Positions 34,893 to 42,909 are shown, numbered from the stretch's first letter. The stretch is 64,000 nucleotides of DNA from Nocardia sp. alder85J (GCF_020176955.2 NZ_JAIUCZ020000006.1:62001-126000); one strand, 5' to 3'. The notes: generated by a model not told the origin, from the sequence alone. Translations and numbers: made by a program.

Positions 34893-36791
34893 CTATGTGG
34901 GTGTCGAAAGTGTCGAAACTGTCGAATCCGTGGAAACGCTGCTGGTCGGTGAGCTGGGGTTACTCATCTCTTTCGACACTTTCGACACTTTCCCCAGTGG
35001 GGGGACGGTCGTAGGTCCCGCGGGTTCCCCAACCGCGATGCGGTGCCGGTTCCGTGGTCGGTGTCGATGTGCCGGTCCTCCCTGGGCGCGGCGCATGTCC
35101 AGCGGTGTCGGAGCGACCGGTCGGTTCTCCTGGACTTCACCCTTAAATGCACTTCCAAGCGACTCAAGTGACTCACCCGCTGCGACCTGCGCTTTTCCCG
35201 GATCTCCAAGTGACTCACGCACCGGGTCAAGTGACTCACCCTCGATGTCCGAGTCCGCGCCTGAGTCATGTGAGTCACTTGGTGAGTCACTTGACACCCC
35301 CTCCGGAAACATGCCCTGAACTGGGGTTTCTTCCGGTGAGTCACTTGAGTCACTTGAAGGTGCATTTAAGGTCGTACTCAGCGAGTCTTTCCAGTTGTCG
35401 CGGAGGGCGATCCGCTCGTACCGGCGCACCTGGTTGCCGTTGATCCGGGGCCTGCTGATGAACAACTCGGTCACCACCGCGCGGAGGTCACGCCCGAAGC
35501 CGGAGGCGCTGCCGGAACGGTGGCCGTTGTCCTCGGACCACGCCTTCCAGGCCACATACAAGGCCATCGGATCGACGTGTACATCCGGGCCACGCACACA
35601 GCACTCCCGCACGAACGCGGAGATCGGCGACGCCAAATCCATCATCAAGGTGGCGGCGTCGTGCGACGATTCCGGCACCGTGAAACGACCGTTGCGATAA
35701 AGCCGATCCAGGCCGTCGAGCGCCCAGCGAAGAATTCCGGGCAGTTCCGGTTTCAGGCGCGCGTCCAGCGTCCTGTCCTCCTTGCCGAGGAAGCTCCTGG
35801 TCATTTGCAGGATCAGAAACCTGTTCGCGATAGCACCGGAGGCGTCGCCGAATCGCGGCAATTCGTTGGACAGGATCACGAACCGAGTGGGCAGTTTCCC
35901 GGACCACGGCGTCTTGAATTTCTTGTCGATGGTCAACATGTCCTCGCCGGTGATGGACAGCAGACGCTCGACGACGGTATGCGCGCTGCCGTTGCCCAAG
36001 CGCGCGTCCGCGATGATGGCGAGAGGCTTTCCGATCAACGGCTCCAGTCCGAAATTGGTCGACATCGACGACAGGGTGGGCCCGCACGCATTGTTGGCGC
36101 CGATGAGTTCCTTCAACATCCGGGTGTAGGTGCCCTTGCCGGAACGGGTGGGACCGATGAGCAACAACAGCTTCTGCATGTCCGTGCGCCCGGACAGCAC
36201 GTACCCCGTGTACTCCTGGAGCAAGTCGACCGAGGCTTGGTCGTCGGGCCACACCGAGGCCAGGAAGTCCAGCCACACCCGCGGTTCCGGGGCGTCCGGG
36301 TCGTAGTCGAACGGGACGCTGACGAGATTGAAGAACGCCGGGGTGTGCTCGGACAGGGTGCGGTTCTCGACATGAAGCAGGCCGTTGCGGCACGCGATGA
36401 TCGCCGACCGCATCGGGGCACCGTCGAGCCACGCCGGCGGGTCGATCGTGCTGCGCATGTGACCGACCGCCGCCATCGCCTCCATGACGTTCGCGACCTT
36501 GTGCCGGTTCGGATTCCAGTCAACGGGGAGACCGGCTTCGTCGAGGTACGAGACTTTCTCGAGGATCCGGTACACATGGCTGCGCAGACCGGCGTGGTCC
36601 TGTTCTTCCCAGTGGGTTCCGGTCCACTTCATCCAGCCGCCGCGCCAGGCCGCCAGCGTCGGCATGCCGTCGTCGCTGCGGAACTGGCGGAACAGCTCGC
36701 GGGCCACCGGTAGCGGCGCGCTCGGAGGGGGGAATTCGCCCGAAGGCGCGGCATCGGATGCCGCGCCCTGGGTGTCGTCGTCGTGGGTCAC
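34893..36791 (-). CDS. D5/P4-type primase-helicase with repeat-rich C-terminal tail
   Basis: 632 residues from a GTG. The N-terminal region has the D5-N pattern (GGWMKWTGTHWEEQDHAG). The SF3 helicase follows: LLIGPTRSGKGTYTRML (Walker A, near residue 210), LAIIADARLGNG (Walker B), then RFVILSNELPRFGDASGAI. From about residue 470 the protein turns into a low-complexity tail with SSDSSDSPEE, ESLDPVRESLG and KVSKVSKEM. This tail is coded by the two iteron arrays at 34901-34988 and 35141-35371. Such proteins start replication of satellites and plasmids. Its start overlaps the tiny ORF upstream (GTGA). Confidence 0.85.
   Translation of the reverse strand: MTHDDDTQGAASDAAPSGEFPPPSAPLPVARELFRQFRSDDGMPTLAAWRGGWMKWTGTHWEEQDHAGLRSHVYRILEKVSYLDEAGLPVDWNPNRHKVANVMEAMAAVGHMRSTIDPPAWLDGAPMRSAIIACRNGLLHVENRTLSEHTPAFFNLVSVPFDYDPDAPEPRVWLDFLASVWPDDQASVDLLQEYTGYVLSGRTDMQKLLLLIGPTRSGKGTYTRMLKELIGANNACGPTLSSMSTNFGLEPLIGKPLAIIADARLGNGSAHTVVERLLSITGEDMLTIDKKFKTPWSGKLPTRFVILSNELPRFGDASGAIANRFLILQMTRSFLGKEDRTLDARLKPELPGILRWALDGLDRLYRNGRFTVPESSHDAATLMMDLASPISAFVRECCVRGPDVHVDPMALYVAWKAWSEDNGHRSGSASGFGRDLRAVVTELFISRPRINGNQVRRYERIALRDNWKDSLSTTLNAPSSDSSDSPEETPVQGMFPEGVSSDSPSDSHDSGADSDIEGESLDPVRESLGDPGKAQVAAGESLESLGSAFKGEVQENRPVAPTPLDMRRAQGGPAHRHRPRNRHRIAVGEPAGPTTVPPLGKVSKVSKEMSNPSSPTSSVSTDSTVSTLSTPT
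34901..34988. repeat. 18-bp inverted repeat of tandem GTGTCGAAA units
   Basis: GTGTCGAAAGTGTCGAAA at 34901-34918 is repeated in inverse orientation at 34971-34988, a perfect match over 18 bp with 52 nt between. Each arm is two tandem copies of a 9-mer. It lies at the 3' end of the primase gene and spans its last codons. Candidate origin element or regulator site. Confidence 0.7.
35141..35371. repeat. dyad-symmetric iteron array (candidate replication origin)
   Basis: Two 37-bp arms (35141-35177 and 35335-35371) form an inverted repeat with three mismatches. Six exact copies of AAGTGACTCAC lie in and between them: three forward (35166, 35208, 35229) and three reverse (35270, 35282, 35336). 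A seventh partial copy follows at 35347. The array sits inside the primase gene, in its low-complexity tail. The same 11-mer is read in different frames (ESL in one orientation, SDS in the other), so DNA-level constraint is more likely than protein constraint. Confidence 0.8.
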
Positions 36792-36838
36792 GCACCACCC
36801 CCGCCGAGGCGGTGGTACATGCGGATGGTGTCGGTCAC
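36788..36838 (-). CDS. 16-residue coupling ORF
   Basis: Reads GTG start, then TDTIRMYHRLGGGGA. A strong AAGGAGG lies 5 nt before its GTG. It overlaps the upstream gene by GTGA (36835-36838) and the primase start by GTGA (36788-36791). Such perfect spacing suggests a coupling or leader peptide rather than chance. No function is known. Confidence 0.45.
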   Translation of the reverse strand: MTDTIRMYHRLGGGGA

Positions 36839-37161
36839 GCTGCCCTCCTTGAAGATTCGGGTGTCTGGAGCTGCGCCAGGATCCGGCGTTCGATCTCCCG
36901 CCAGTGCCGCTCGGCGCGGACGATCAGGCCGCCGTACTCGCGCCACCGCGGCAGGATCTCGCCCGGGTCGTTGTCGATGGACGCGGTCACGATGGACAGA
37001 TCGCGTGCGGCCCAAGCACTCTGGTGCCGGTACCGCCGGTCCGCCTGCTCCAGCTCCGCGAGCAGATCCTGTTCCTCGAAGCTGTAGTTCGGCCACCGCC
37101 CGAAGACGCCACGACCGAGCAGACCGCCATCGGAGTAGCAGTAGCTACCGTCAGCGGCCAC
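36835..37161 (-). CDS. hypothetical protein
   Basis: 108 residues from the GTG at 37161, 6 nt after GGAGG. It begins AADGSYCYSDGGLLGRGVFG, then has an Arg/Glu-rich helical region (LLAELEQADRRYRHQSAWAA). It overlaps the upstream gene by 11 bp. It belongs to the replication-control operon of the element. No family recognised. Confidence 0.5.
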   Translation of the reverse strand: MAADGSYCYSDGGLLGRGVFGRWPNYSFEEQDLLAELEQADRRYRHQSAWAARDLSIVTASIDNDPGEILPRWREYGGLIVRAERHWREIERRILAQLQTPESSRRAA

Positions 37162-37414
37162 CACCCACCTCCTCGTACGCGGCCAGCAAGGAGATCGCGA
37201 CGTCCACAAGCTCCTCGGCGTCGTCCAAGGTCACGTCTACGTGCGTGCCGTTGCCGAGCGAGAACCGGATCGGCCGGTCGGGGTCACCCGAGAGGCTGAA
37301 CGACGGTGTGCCGCAGGCGATCTGCACGGACGTACCGGAGTCCAGACCCTGGACGTACCGCTCCAGATCCGCGTGGCTGAAGCTGTTGCCGGTCACCGGG
37401 ATTCGAGCGTTCAC
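37151..37414 (-). CDS. hypothetical protein
   Basis: 87 residues from a GTG that overlaps the upstream stop (GTGA at 37411-37414). It reads SHADLERYVQGLDSGTSVQI, then GDPDRPIRFSLGNGTHVDVT and EELVDVAISLLAAYEEV. The pattern suggests a small alpha/beta protein. Unknown function. Confidence 0.5.
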   Translation of the reverse strand: MNARIPVTGNSFSHADLERYVQGLDSGTSVQIACGTPSFSLSGDPDRPIRFSLGNGTHVDVTLDDAEELVDVAISLLAAYEEVGGGR

Positions 37415-37752
37415 TGTCCCGCCTCCCGTGCGACCTGGGCCAGGTGGATCAGCGACCGGCCGAGAGCCTCCGCTTCGTCGACGGAGAAGAACAAGCCTTC
37501 CCCAGCGGCGGACAAGTAGATCGGCTCACCCGAGGGTGAGGCTTCGGGGGCGTAGACCGCACGTGCAGGACCGGTGATCGGACGGTTCATCCGCACCTCG
37601 TCGCAGCCCGAGGCGCACGCGCGCAGCTGACCACCGCCGGGGAGAGGGTTCCCGACCGCAGCGGACGAGGCATTGGACGGCAAGATCCGTGCGCAGTAGC
37701 AGCACACCGTGCCGAGACGCGCATCGGCGCCGAAGTCGAACTGGGCGCTCAC
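37411..37752 (-). CDS. small Cys-rich protein
   Basis: 113 residues. Two Cys pairs, GTVCCYCARIL and LRACASGCDEV, about 30 residues apart, suggest a zinc site. The C-terminal half reads EPIYLSAAGEGLFFSVDEAE. It overlaps both neighbours by 4 nt, so it is coupled within the operon. No family recognised. Confidence 0.5.
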   Translation of the reverse strand: MSAQFDFGADARLGTVCCYCARILPSNASSAAVGNPLPGGGQLRACASGCDEVRMNRPITGPARAVYAPEASPSGEPIYLSAAGEGLFFSVDEAEALGRSLIHLAQVAREAGQ

Positions 37753-38126
37753 CGGGTCACCGCCTGGCAGTCGATGCAGGAGACCGGGACGTTCAGGACC
37801 GAGGGCACGCGAGCGATCAGGTCCCCGCAGTCACGGCAGCGGATGTACGTCTCGTCCGGGCCGGCGAACAGCTCGTCCAGCGGGATGTGGAGCACACCGT
37901 GCCCGGCGGCGAACGCTTCGGCTACGCGCAGGTCCCGCTTGCCGAGCAGAGTGTTGCCGAACTGCACGGGGTCGAGGCCCGCCTCGGTGGCGACGGCCTT
38001 GATACCGAGCCCCTGTTCCTGCATGGCCGCGGCGATCCGGGCGCGAACGGCGGCGTCGTGCTCGGCGGATGGGGTGTGATCGGTGTCGGTCTGGTCGCCG
38101 CGTCGGTGCGGCTGTAGCGTGTTCAC
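37749..38126 (-). CDS. HTH protein with C-terminal zinc-ribbon-like motif
   Basis: 125 residues from the GTG at 38126 after AGAAGGAAG. It has an HTH-like stretch (AMQEQGLGIKAVATEAGLDP, then QFGNTLLGKRDLRVAEAFAA) resembling phage repressors, followed by YIRCRDCGDLIA and VSCIDCQAV, a CxxC-CxxC ribbon. First gene of the coupled set leading to the primase. Possibly a replication or expression regulator. Confidence 0.6.
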   Translation of the reverse strand: MNTLQPHRRGDQTDTDHTPSAEHDAAVRARIAAAMQEQGLGIKAVATEAGLDPVQFGNTLLGKRDLRVAEAFAAGHGVLHIPLDELFAGPDETYIRCRDCGDLIARVPSVLNVPVSCIDCQAVTR

Positions 38127-38218
38127 GAAATCTTCCTTCTGGTGAGGGTGGGTTTCGATGGCCCGAGAGCGGCTCCTACCCCGCTCTTGGGCCGCTTGCG
38201 TCCGGCGTCCGGTCGGGC

Positions 38219-38443
38219 TCACGCGACCTCCGGATTGCCGCCCCGGCGACTGGCGGACTCCTGCTCGGCAAGCCACTTCTCCAGCTCCGAGCGCTTGTAG
38301 ACGACCTTCTTGCGGCCGAGGGTGCAGCAGGCAGGACCGCGGTCGTCCGCCCGCCAGTACCGCAATGTGCCCTCCGCGATGCCGGTCAAGGCCGACACCT
38401 CCCGCGTCGACAGGTACTCCCGCATCTGTCCAGCCGATTCCAT
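38219..38443 (-). CDS. xis: excisionase-like HTH protein
   Basis: 74 residues from the ATG at 38443, 6 nt after AGGAG. It reads REYLSTREVSALTGIAEGTL, then RYWRADDRGPACCTLGRKKV and YKRSELEKWLAEQ, the AlpA/excisionase-type winged helix. It is divergent from the repressor gene, with an operator between them, matching the usual xis/repressor switch. Upstream in-frame starts add an unlikely Tyr-rich segment. Confidence 0.7.
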   Translation of the reverse strand: MESAGQMREYLSTREVSALTGIAEGTLRYWRADDRGPACCTLGRKKVVYKRSELEKWLAEQESASRRGGNPEVA

Positions 38444-38496
38444 CTGAGTCTCCTGCATGTAGTAACTGCGTCTGGTGCAGACAAACGCTAGAACCG

Positions 38497-38519
38497 TTGA
38501 CACTGCTTGTCAAGCAGTG
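38497..38519. promoter_or_regulatory. repressor operator over a -35 box
   Basis: CACTGCTT-GTC-AAGCAGTG (38501-38519) is a perfect 8-bp dyad. The preceding TTGACA (38497-38502) is a consensus -35 hexamer that overlaps it by two bases. It lies between the divergent excisionase and repressor genes. Autoregulation by the repressor is inferred. Confidence 0.6.
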
Positions 38520-38524
38520 CGACC

Positions 38525-39052
38525 ATGCACCTCATGCAGATTGAGGACGTGAACCGGTTGATTGGCGAACGCGTGGCCGACCTGCGTAAGGGCAGGTTCT
38601 CTCAAAGTGAGCTGGCGCAGCTCTTGTCCGAGAAGCTCGGGAAGGCAATCGATCCGACCACGGTTACGCGTCTCGAGGGAGGCAAGCGCCCGGTCGCGGC
38701 AACCGAATTGGTCGCTCTCGCAGAGATATTCGGAGTGAGTCCGGCCGCATTACTTCCCGACTGGGCGCCCGACGACTCCGACCCGCGATATCAGCTTGCA
38801 CGACAGCGGACCCGAGCGCTGGTCGAGTTGGCCCGGATCCGAGACGTTACGTACGGATACCTTCGCGAACGCGCCGCGCTTCAGCAGATTGTGGACAGGT
38901 TGATAGCGAAGGGGCTGATCCCCTCGGGCGCCAGTTCATCGGCTGTGGAGAACCAGCTTGCCTTGGCGATAGAAACGCTAAACACCAAGCCGGAGAGCCA
39001 GATTGATGATGCACTCTTCCTCTGGAATGCCAATGAGCGCAACGAGACGTAA
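38525..39052 (+). CDS. XRE-family immunity-type repressor
   Basis: 175 residues from the ATG at 38525. The HTH is FSQSELAQLLSEKLGKAIDP, with TTVTRLEGGKRPVAATELVAL. It resembles regulators of conjugative and phage elements. The 3' end overlaps the integrase gene by about 20 bp, so the two are co-transcribed. The operator right upstream suggests it controls itself and the excisionase. Confidence 0.75.
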   Translation: MHLMQIEDVNRLIGERVADLRKGRFSQSELAQLLSEKLGKAIDPTTVTRLEGGKRPVAATELVALAEIFGVSPAALLPDWAPDDSDPRYQLARQRTRALVELARIRDVTYGYLRERAALQQIVDRLIAKGLIPSGASSSAVENQLALAIETLNTKPESQIDDALFLWNANERNET

Positions 39053-40205
39053 CCGCCGTGCAGGCGTCGAGGACCTGTGGTTCAAGTCCGAACGCCGAGA
39101 GGATGGCACCACCAAGAAGGTGCCGACCCAGCTGCACGAGAAGGGCAAGCGCTGGCGGGCCCGGTACGTCGACGACGCCGGCCAGGAGCACACGAAACGG
39201 TTCACCAAGAAGGCCGAGGCGGAAACGTGGCTGACCGGCCAGATGGCGAGCGTAATCCAGGGCACGCACGTGGCACCGAAGGATGCCAGAGCCACGGTCG
39301 GCGAGTGGGCGGACACATGGCTGGGCACGTACATTGCCAGACCCCGAACCGTGACCGTGACGAAATCTCAGGTCACCGTCATCAAGGCCGATATCGGGCA
39401 CGTGCAGATGGCGCAGCTGCGCCCGTCGACCGTGAAAGCATGGGTCGCCCGGCTCAACGCGCGTGGGCACGAGCCGTCCTACGTACATGCGCTGCATGCG
39501 CGGCTGTCGCAGGTCCTCGGCGACGCCGTGCGCGACGGGATGTTGGCCCGGAACCCGTGTTCGAAGCACACCTCACCGCCCGCCGGGAAACCGAAGGTCT
39601 ACTGCGCCACCACCGCCCAGGTTTGGGCTGTGCACGATGCGATGCCGGAATGCATGCGGTCGGCGGTGCTGCTCGGTGCGTTCGCGGGTCTGCGGATCTC
39701 GGAAGTGGGCGGCCTTCGCCGCGAGGATGTGGATTTCATGCGAGGGATCGTGCATCCGCATCAGCAGTGGGGCGGCGGCCCGCTGAAGACTCGCGCGTCC
39801 GAGGCGCCGATCCCGGTCCCGAACGATCTGGCACTGCTGCTGTCGGCAGCCTTGCGAAAGTTCCCGGGTCCGCATGTGGTCAACGATGAGTTCGGCAAGC
39901 CGGTGTCGCCCGAACGCATCGAGAAGGCCATCCGGGGGGTGCGGCCCGCTGTCGGCGGGTTGCCGCCGAAGTTCTCCTTCCATGATCTGCGCCACTTCTA
40001 CGCGAGTGCCCTCATCGCTGCGGGCTCGAACATCAAGGTCGTTCAGGCACGCCTGCGGCATGAGAGCGCGACCACGACGCTGGACACGTACGGCCATATG
40101 TGGCCCGATACCGACGAGTCGAGCAAGGCTGCGATAGCCGCGGTTATCGCGGCACGGCCGACCGCTCCCGGAGCTACTGCGTACTCTCTGCGTACCGATG
40201 GGTAA
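39033..40205 (+). CDS. int: tyrosine recombinase (integrase)
   Basis: About 390 residues. It begins SATRRNRRAGVEDLWFKSER; the SAM-like core-binding domain is near residue 80. The catalytic residues are R in FAGLRISEVGGL, K in PLKTRASEAP, H-x-x-R in FHDLRHFYAS, H in RLRHESATTTL and Y in LDTYGHMW. It joins attP and attB. The ATG at 39033 fits the family better than the ATGs at 39006-39027. It lies next to attR, as expected. Confidence 0.9.
   Translation: MSATRRNRRAGVEDLWFKSERREDGTTKKVPTQLHEKGKRWRARYVDDAGQEHTKRFTKKAEAETWLTGQMASVIQGTHVAPKDARATVGEWADTWLGTYIARPRTVTVTKSQVTVIKADIGHVQMAQLRPSTVKAWVARLNARGHEPSYVHALHARLSQVLGDAVRDGMLARNPCSKHTSPPAGKPKVYCATTAQVWAVHDAMPECMRSAVLLGAFAGLRISEVGGLRREDVDFMRGIVHPHQQWGGGPLKTRASEAPIPVPNDLALLLSAALRKFPGPHVVNDEFGKPVSPERIEKAIRGVRPAVGGLPPKFSFHDLRHFYASALIAAGSNIKVVQARLRHESATTTLDTYGHMWPDTDESSKAAIAAVIAARPTAPGATAYSLRTDG
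40178..40196. repeat. right-end TGCGTAC pair (possible integrase arm sites)
   Basis: TGCGTACT at 40178 and TGCGTACC at 40189 repeat with 11-bp spacing, as at the left end (24729 and 24740). They lie within the last codons of the integrase gene, 38-55 bp from attR. Arm-site function is inferred. Confidence 0.4.
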
Positions 40206-40233
40206 GTATTCGCAGGTCACAGCCGATATATGC

Positions 40234-40245
40234 TCATCCGCCCAT
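40234..40245. repeat. right attachment-site core (attR candidate)
   Basis: TCATCCGCCCAT matches 24610-24621 in direct orientation. Immediately beyond, on the minus strand, a CATAAT hexamer sits where the native moaA -10 element would be. The gap 40246-40543 before moeA would then hold the native divergent moaA/moeA control region; I see GC-rich short palindromes but no clear riboswitch. Confidence 0.6.
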
Positions 40246-40543
40246 TATGTCCACTCATTGATCTCACGCCCACCCGGCGGGGACCGGTGAGCAGGCCGAT
40301 CGACCGGCCGGTATACACCGGTGGCGGGCCGGTTTCGCGGCCGATCGGCGATAGCGCCGATGATGCGGAGACAGCCGCCGATTCGCACCGCGGATCCGGA
40401 AGTCACACGCGCATGCACCGCCGACGGGCGCCGCGAAATTCCGGACCCGCGCGATATCTCCGGTTCCGGAACATCCGTCCGGGCCGCCGTCACCGGGCGG
40501 TGACCGGTCGGTACCGGTCGCAGGCCACCGTTAGGCTGGCCTG

Positions 40544-41749
40544 ATGAGCACCCGGCCCGCACCCGCCTCGGCGTGGTCCGTCGACGACCATCGTGATCGT
40601 GTCGAGCAATTGCTGCGCCCGCTGGCCTGGCGTGCGGTCGATCCGGCGCCGATGGCCGAGGCGCTGGGGCGGCGGCTCGCCGAGGATGTGCGCGCACCGG
40701 TCGAGCTACCGGTGTTCCGCAATTCCGCGATGGACGGCTACGCGCTGCGGGCCGAGTCGGTGCCCACCGCCCCGGCCACGCTGCCGCTGGCGGGCGTCAT
40801 CGCCGCCGGCGATCGCGGCGACCGGCCGCTACCACCCGGCGCCGCGGTGAAGATCATGACCGGCGCGCCGATCCCGCCGGGCGCGGACTGCGTGGTGCCG
40901 GTCGAGGAGACCTCGACCGACGGCGTCACCGTGACGATCGGGCAACGCTGCGCGGCAGGCGATTTCATCCGCGAACCGGGCAGCGACGTGCGGGCCGGGC
41001 AGTTGCTGGTGCCGGCCGGCACGCTGGTACAGCCGCGGCACATCGCGGCGCTGGCCGCGGTGGGCCTGACCACGCTGCCGGTGTTCCGGCGGGTGCGCGC
41101 GGCCGTGCTCACCACCGGCGACGAACTGGTGCCCGCGGGCACGCCGCTGGCGCCGGGCCGGATCTACGATTCGAACGGGATCGCGCTGGCGGCGGCGCTG
41201 GCCGCCAACGGGGCCGAGGTGGTGTCGGTCGAGCACAGCACCGACGATCCGGCGGTGTTCCGCGAAATGCTTTCCGCGGCAACTAAATCCGCGGACGTCG
41301 TCTTCACGTCCGGCGGCGTGTCCAAGGGCGACTTCGAGGTGGTCAAGGATGTACTGGCCACACTCGGCGGCGAATTCGGTTCCGTCGCCATGCAACCCGG
41401 CGGGCCGCAGGGCGTGAGTGTGATCGACGGGGTGCCGGTGCTCAGCTTCCCCGGTAATCCGGTCAGCACCCTGGTGTCGTTCGAGGTGTTCGCGCGCCCG
41501 ATCCTGCGCGAGCTCGCGGGCCTGTCCGCGATACCGAAATATACGGTGCCGCTGCGTGATCCGGTGCAGTCACCGGCCGGTCGCCGGCAGTTCCTGCGCG
41601 GCCGGCTGGAATCCGGTGCGGTGGCCCTGGTCTCGGGCCCCGGATCGCATCTGATCGCCGCGATGGCCCAGGCCGACGTCCTGATCGACATTCCCCCGGC
41701 GGCCACGGAACTGGCCGCGGGCTCGAACGTGGAAGTGCGCGAACTATGA
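40544..41749 (+). CDS. moeA: molybdopterin molybdenumtransferase
   Basis: 401 residues. Landmarks include the early PVFRNSAMDGYALRAES, then GDRPLPPGAAVKIMTGAPIP and GDELVPAGTPLAPGRIYDSN, followed by FTSGGVSKGDFEVVKDVL and SFPGNPVSTLVSFEVF. MoeA inserts molybdate into adenylylated molybdopterin. It overlaps moaCB by 4 nt. First gene of the right-hand Moco operon. Confidence 0.95.
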   Translation: MSTRPAPASAWSVDDHRDRVEQLLRPLAWRAVDPAPMAEALGRRLAEDVRAPVELPVFRNSAMDGYALRAESVPTAPATLPLAGVIAAGDRGDRPLPPGAAVKIMTGAPIPPGADCVVPVEETSTDGVTVTIGQRCAAGDFIREPGSDVRAGQLLVPAGTLVQPRHIAALAAVGLTTLPVFRRVRAAVLTTGDELVPAGTPLAPGRIYDSNGIALAAALAANGAEVVSVEHSTDDPAVFREMLSAATKSADVVFTSGGVSKGDFEVVKDVLATLGGEFGSVAMQPGGPQGVSVIDGVPVLSFPGNPVSTLVSFEVFARPILRELAGLSAIPKYTVPLRDPVQSPAGRRQFLRGRLESGAVALVSGPGSHLIAAMAQADVLIDIPPAATELAAGSNVEVREL

Positions 41750-42909
41750 GCGACCAGCCCGGCGACTCCCGGTTGTCCCACCTCGATGCCGAGGGCCGCG
41801 CCCGCATGGTGGACGTGAGCGCCAAATCCGACACCGTCCGGACCGCGGTCGCCGCCGGGGTGCTGCGCACCACCACGCAGGTGGTGGATCTGGTCCGGGC
41901 CGACGACATGCCCAAGGCCGACGTGTTGGCGACGGCCCGGATCGCGGGCATCATGGGCGCGAAGAAGACCTCCGAGCTGATCCCGCTGTGCCATCAACTG
42001 GCGCTGTCCTCGGTCGACGTCCGCTTCGGTTTCGCCGGCGACGCCATCACCATCGAGGCCGTCGCGAAGACCAAGGGCCCCACCGGTGTCGAAATGGAGG
42101 CGCTGACCGCTGTCGCCGTCGCCGGGCTCACCCTGCACGACATGGTGAAGGCCGTCGATCCGGGCGCCGTCCTCGACAATGTCCGGCTGCTCACCAAAGA
42201 CGGTGGGAAACACGGTCGTTGGGACCGGGCGCGGATCGGCGAACCGGAACCCGCGCCCGCGGCCTTCGATCCGGAACCGGTATCCGCCACCGGAAGCCCG
42301 GATCCGGCCCCGCTCCGCCACCGTCCGGCAACTCCCGCCGACGCCGAAACCGTCTCGCCCCGAGCCGATTCGGCGCTGCCGGCGGCCGGAAACGGTGGTG
42401 AACATCACCCTCACCACCGAGCCGAACCCGAGATCCAGCGGACCGCGGCCGTGCTGGTGGCATCGACCGGCACCGCCGCCGGGACCCGCGTCGACACCAC
42501 CGGCCCGGTCCTGGTGGAGTGGCTGCGCGAGCGGGGTTTCCTGGTCCACGGCCCCCTGGTCTACCCGGATGCCGAGATCATCACCGGCCTGGCCGACGCG
42601 CTGACCGGCAATCCCGCGCTGGTGATCACCACCGGCGGCACCGGCGCCTCCCCCACCGACGCCACCCCGGAGGCGACGCTGGCGATCCTGGACCGGGAAC
42701 TGCCCGGCGTGGCCGAGGCGATCCGCCGGTACGGCGCCGAGAAGTTCCCGCTGGCGGCGCTGAGTCGCGGCGCGGCCGGTCTGGTGGGACGCTCGGTGGT
42801 GGTCAACCTGCCCGGTTCACCGGGCGGAGTGCGAGACGGCATCGCGGTGCTGGAGCCGCTGCTCGATCATCTGCTGGCCCAGGTGGCCGGAGGAGGTAGG
42901 CATGACTGA
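41746..42909 (+). CDS. moaCB: MoaC-MoaB fusion: cyclic pyranopterin synthase plus molybdopterin adenylyltransferase
   Basis: 387 residues. The N-terminal about 165 residues are MoaC: RMVDVSAKSDTVRTAVAAGV, then AKKTSELIPLCHQLALSSVD, with the KxxELIPLCHxL site and VAKTKGPTGVEMEALTAVAV. A Pro/Ala-rich linker of about 60 residues follows. The C-terminal part is MoaB/Mog: VLVASTGTAAGTRVDTTGPV, then NPALVITTGGTGASPTDATP and VVVNLPGSPGGVRDGI. MoaC makes cPMP; MoaB activates molybdopterin with AMP. Such fusions are known in actinobacteria. Confidence 0.9.
   Translation: MSDQPGDSRLSHLDAEGRARMVDVSAKSDTVRTAVAAGVLRTTTQVVDLVRADDMPKADVLATARIAGIMGAKKTSELIPLCHQLALSSVDVRFGFAGDAITIEAVAKTKGPTGVEMEALTAVAVAGLTLHDMVKAVDPGAVLDNVRLLTKDGGKHGRWDRARIGEPEPAPAAFDPEPVSATGSPDPAPLRHRPATPADAETVSPRADSALPAAGNGGEHHPHHRAEPEIQRTAAVLVASTGTAAGTRVDTTGPVLVEWLRERGFLVHGPLVYPDAEIITGLADALTGNPALVITTGGTGASPTDATPEATLAILDRELPGVAEAIRRYGAEKFPLAALSRGAAGLVGRSVVVNLPGSPGGVRDGIAVLEPLLDHLLAQVAGGGRHD

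Noticed and set aside
40246..40543. Moco riboswitch upstream of moeA
   Set aside because: I looked for the conserved Moco RNA elements but found only GC-rich short palindromes; no convincing match.
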